Below, piece by piece: positions 5,772-6,964 of a stretch of 6,964 bases of DNA. The notes under the pieces are model-generated. The model saw only the letters and a program-made list of their open reading frames with translations, was not told the origin of the DNA and made no database searches. Location: assembly GCA_900551595.1 (NCBI GenBank), contig URWR01000086.1, positions 1 to 6,964 of the forward strand, written 5' to 3'. A program made the position numbers and the translations under genes. The stretch is from an uncultured Coriobacteriaceae bacterium (GTDB lineage Bacteria; Actinomycetota; Coriobacteriia; Coriobacteriales; Atopobiaceae). Within the stretch, counting starts at the first letter, position 1. The number at the start of each line of letters is the position of its first letter.

Positions 5772-6932
5772 ATGCACTTCTCAAAGCGGTTGGATTTATT
5801 TGGCGATGAGGTTTTTGCCTCGCTCAATGCACGTCGTCGTGAACTTGAAGCGGCAGGCCGCACAGTGTATGACCTTTCAGTTGGAACACCTGACTTTGAG
5901 CCACCTGCTCATGTGGTGAATGCACTTATTACCAGCGCTCAACATCCGGAGAACTGGCGCTACTCGCTGCATGATAAAGATGAGCTACTCGATGCGGTGT
6001 GCAGCTATTATCAAGATCGTTTTGGCGTGTCTGACATAACACCTGAGATGGTTATGAGCTGTCGTGGCACGCAGGAAGGCATGGGTCATGTTTGTGCCGC
6101 TCTTGCCGATCCTGGCGATATTGCCCTCATTCCCGACCCGTGTTATCCCGTTTTTGCAGCAGGCACGCTTCTAGCAGGGGCAGAGCCGTATTACTATCAC
6201 CTGACGGCGGAGCACAACTTTCTTCCTAACGTTGCTGAAATTCCCGATGAAGTGGCTGATAGAGCACGTTATATGGTGGTTTCTTTACCAGCAAACCCGG
6301 TGGGTTCTGTGGGAACACCTGAGGTATATCGGGAAATAATCGCTTTTGCTCAGGATCATGACATTGTGATCATTCACGACAATGCCTATTCAGACATTGT
6401 GTTTGATAGTCCTGCGGGAGGCTCGTTCTTGTCCTATCCGGGAGCGCTTGATGTCGGTGTGGAGTTCTTGTCGCTCTCAAAGTCGTTTAACGTAACAGGA
6501 GCGCGTTTCTCGTTTTTGGTTGGCCGCTCCGATATCGTGGCCGCAACACGCCGTTTGCGTGGTCAGGTCGATTTCGGCATGTTCTATCCCGAGCAAGACG
6601 CGGCTATTGCTGCGCTTACCGGTCCTCGTGATTCTGTTGAGCGCCAGCGGCTGTTGTATCAGGAGCGCCGTGACGCACTTTGCGATGGCCTTGAGGCGAT
6701 TGGCTGGGAGCGTCCTAATGCCCACGGTTCGATGTTTGTTTGGGCCCGCATTACGCACGGACGCATGGATTCCGTTGCTTTTGTCAGTGAGCTTATGGAG
6801 CGCTCTGGCGTGATTGTGACACCGGGAGCAAGCTTTGGTCCTTCGGGCGAAGGATACGTGCGCATGGCGCTGGTTATGGAGCCTGATCGTTTGCGCGAGG
6901 CGGTTGCTGCTATTGAGCAAGCAGGAATGTAG
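5772..6932 (+). CDS. PLP-dependent class I/II aminotransferase, LL-diaminopimelate aminotransferase-like
   Basis: The protein has 386 residues, a normal length for fold-type I aminotransferases of the DapL/AspC group. The N-terminal LSVGTPDFEPP (35-45) and RYSLHD (63-68) shape the substrate pocket. GTQEG (99-103) contacts the PLP phosphate where DapL has GSKEG. PDPCYPVF (121-128), PANP (173-176, Asn175) and HDNAYSD (202-208, Asp203 to the pyridine nitrogen) follow. The Schiff-base lysine is Lys237 in SLSKSFNVTGARFSFLVG, and Arg364 in YVRMALV binds the substrate carboxylate. All key residues are present, so it should be active in the cytoplasm. DapL makes LL-diaminopimelate from tetrahydrodipicolinate for lysine and peptidoglycan; this protein may instead be a DapL-like paralogue with another amino donor, so no gene symbol is given. 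It lies 52 bases after the acetyltransferase. Only 32 bases follow it in the window, and they show nothing recognisable. Confidence 0.88.
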   Translation: MHFSKRLDLFGDEVFASLNARRRELEAAGRTVYDLSVGTPDFEPPAHVVNALITSAQHPENWRYSLHDKDELLDAVCSYYQDRFGVSDITPEMVMSCRGTQEGMGHVCAALADPGDIALIPDPCYPVFAAGTLLAGAEPYYYHLTAEHNFLPNVAEIPDEVADRARYMVVSLPANPVGSVGTPEVYREIIAFAQDHDIVIIHDNAYSDIVFDSPAGGSFLSYPGALDVGVEFLSLSKSFNVTGARFSFLVGRSDIVAATRRLRGQVDFGMFYPEQDAAIAALTGPRDSVERQRLLYQERRDALCDGLEAIGWERPNAHGSMFVWARITHGRMDSVAFVSELMERSGVIVTPGASFGPSGEGYVRMALVMEPDRLREAVAAIEQAGM

Positions 6933-6964
6933 GGCGTACAAGCTTACCTAGACGGACTTTGTTA

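Noticed and set aside
5240..5863. Open frame of 207 codons on the minus strand
   Set aside because: It lies antisense to the acetyltransferase and aminotransferase start, both with clear motifs. Its translation shows no recognisable domain and no good ribosome binding site.

Overview
The window looks like an ordinary chromosomal stretch from a Gram-positive, low-to-middle GC actinobacterium, most likely a member of the Coriobacteriia (Atopobiaceae-like: Atopobium, Lancefieldella, Olsenella and relatives). This rests on protein style only: a diaminopimelate-type aminotransferase, an LCP-fold envelope protein, an ArsP_2-type permease, strong AAGGAG-like ribosome binding sites and GTG starts, at a GC content near one half by eye. 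No marker gene fixes the genus. All recognisable genes lie on the plus strand. I see no mobile element, CRISPR array, tRNA or rRNA.

Layout. Positions 1-200 hold the last 65 codons of a PfkB-family sugar or nucleoside kinase whose start lies outside the window. It is followed after 9 bases by a small AllA-like cupin protein (210-701), and a strong intrinsic terminator (721-751) closes this unit. A second unit starts with truA (870-1730, tRNA pseudouridine synthase). Its stop overlaps by 8 bases the GTG start of a membrane permease of the 10-TM metal-exporter family (1723-2661), which carries a His/Cys-rich central loop. After 85 bases comes a membrane-anchored LCP-like protein (2747-3490) that has lost the conserved catalytic arginines.

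A 156-base intergenic region with an inverted repeat and a probable extended -10 promoter precedes a family 2 glycosyltransferase (3647-4717). A 177-base region with a perfect 8-bp inverted repeat then leads to a GNAT acetyltransferase (4895-5719). This is followed 52 bases later by an LL-diaminopimelate-aminotransferase-like PLP enzyme (5772-6932); these two probably share a transcript.

How the genes may work together. The LCP-like protein and the glycosyltransferase both point to cell-envelope glycopolymer synthesis or attachment. The kinase and AllA-like protein form a small catabolic pair. The acetyltransferase and aminotransferase form a possible amino-acid-derivative pair. The region is mostly housekeeping. 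The least ordinary items are the degenerate LCP protein, the metal-binding loop of the permease coupled to truA, and the two intergenic inverted repeats. I found no convincing evidence of a new multi-gene system.
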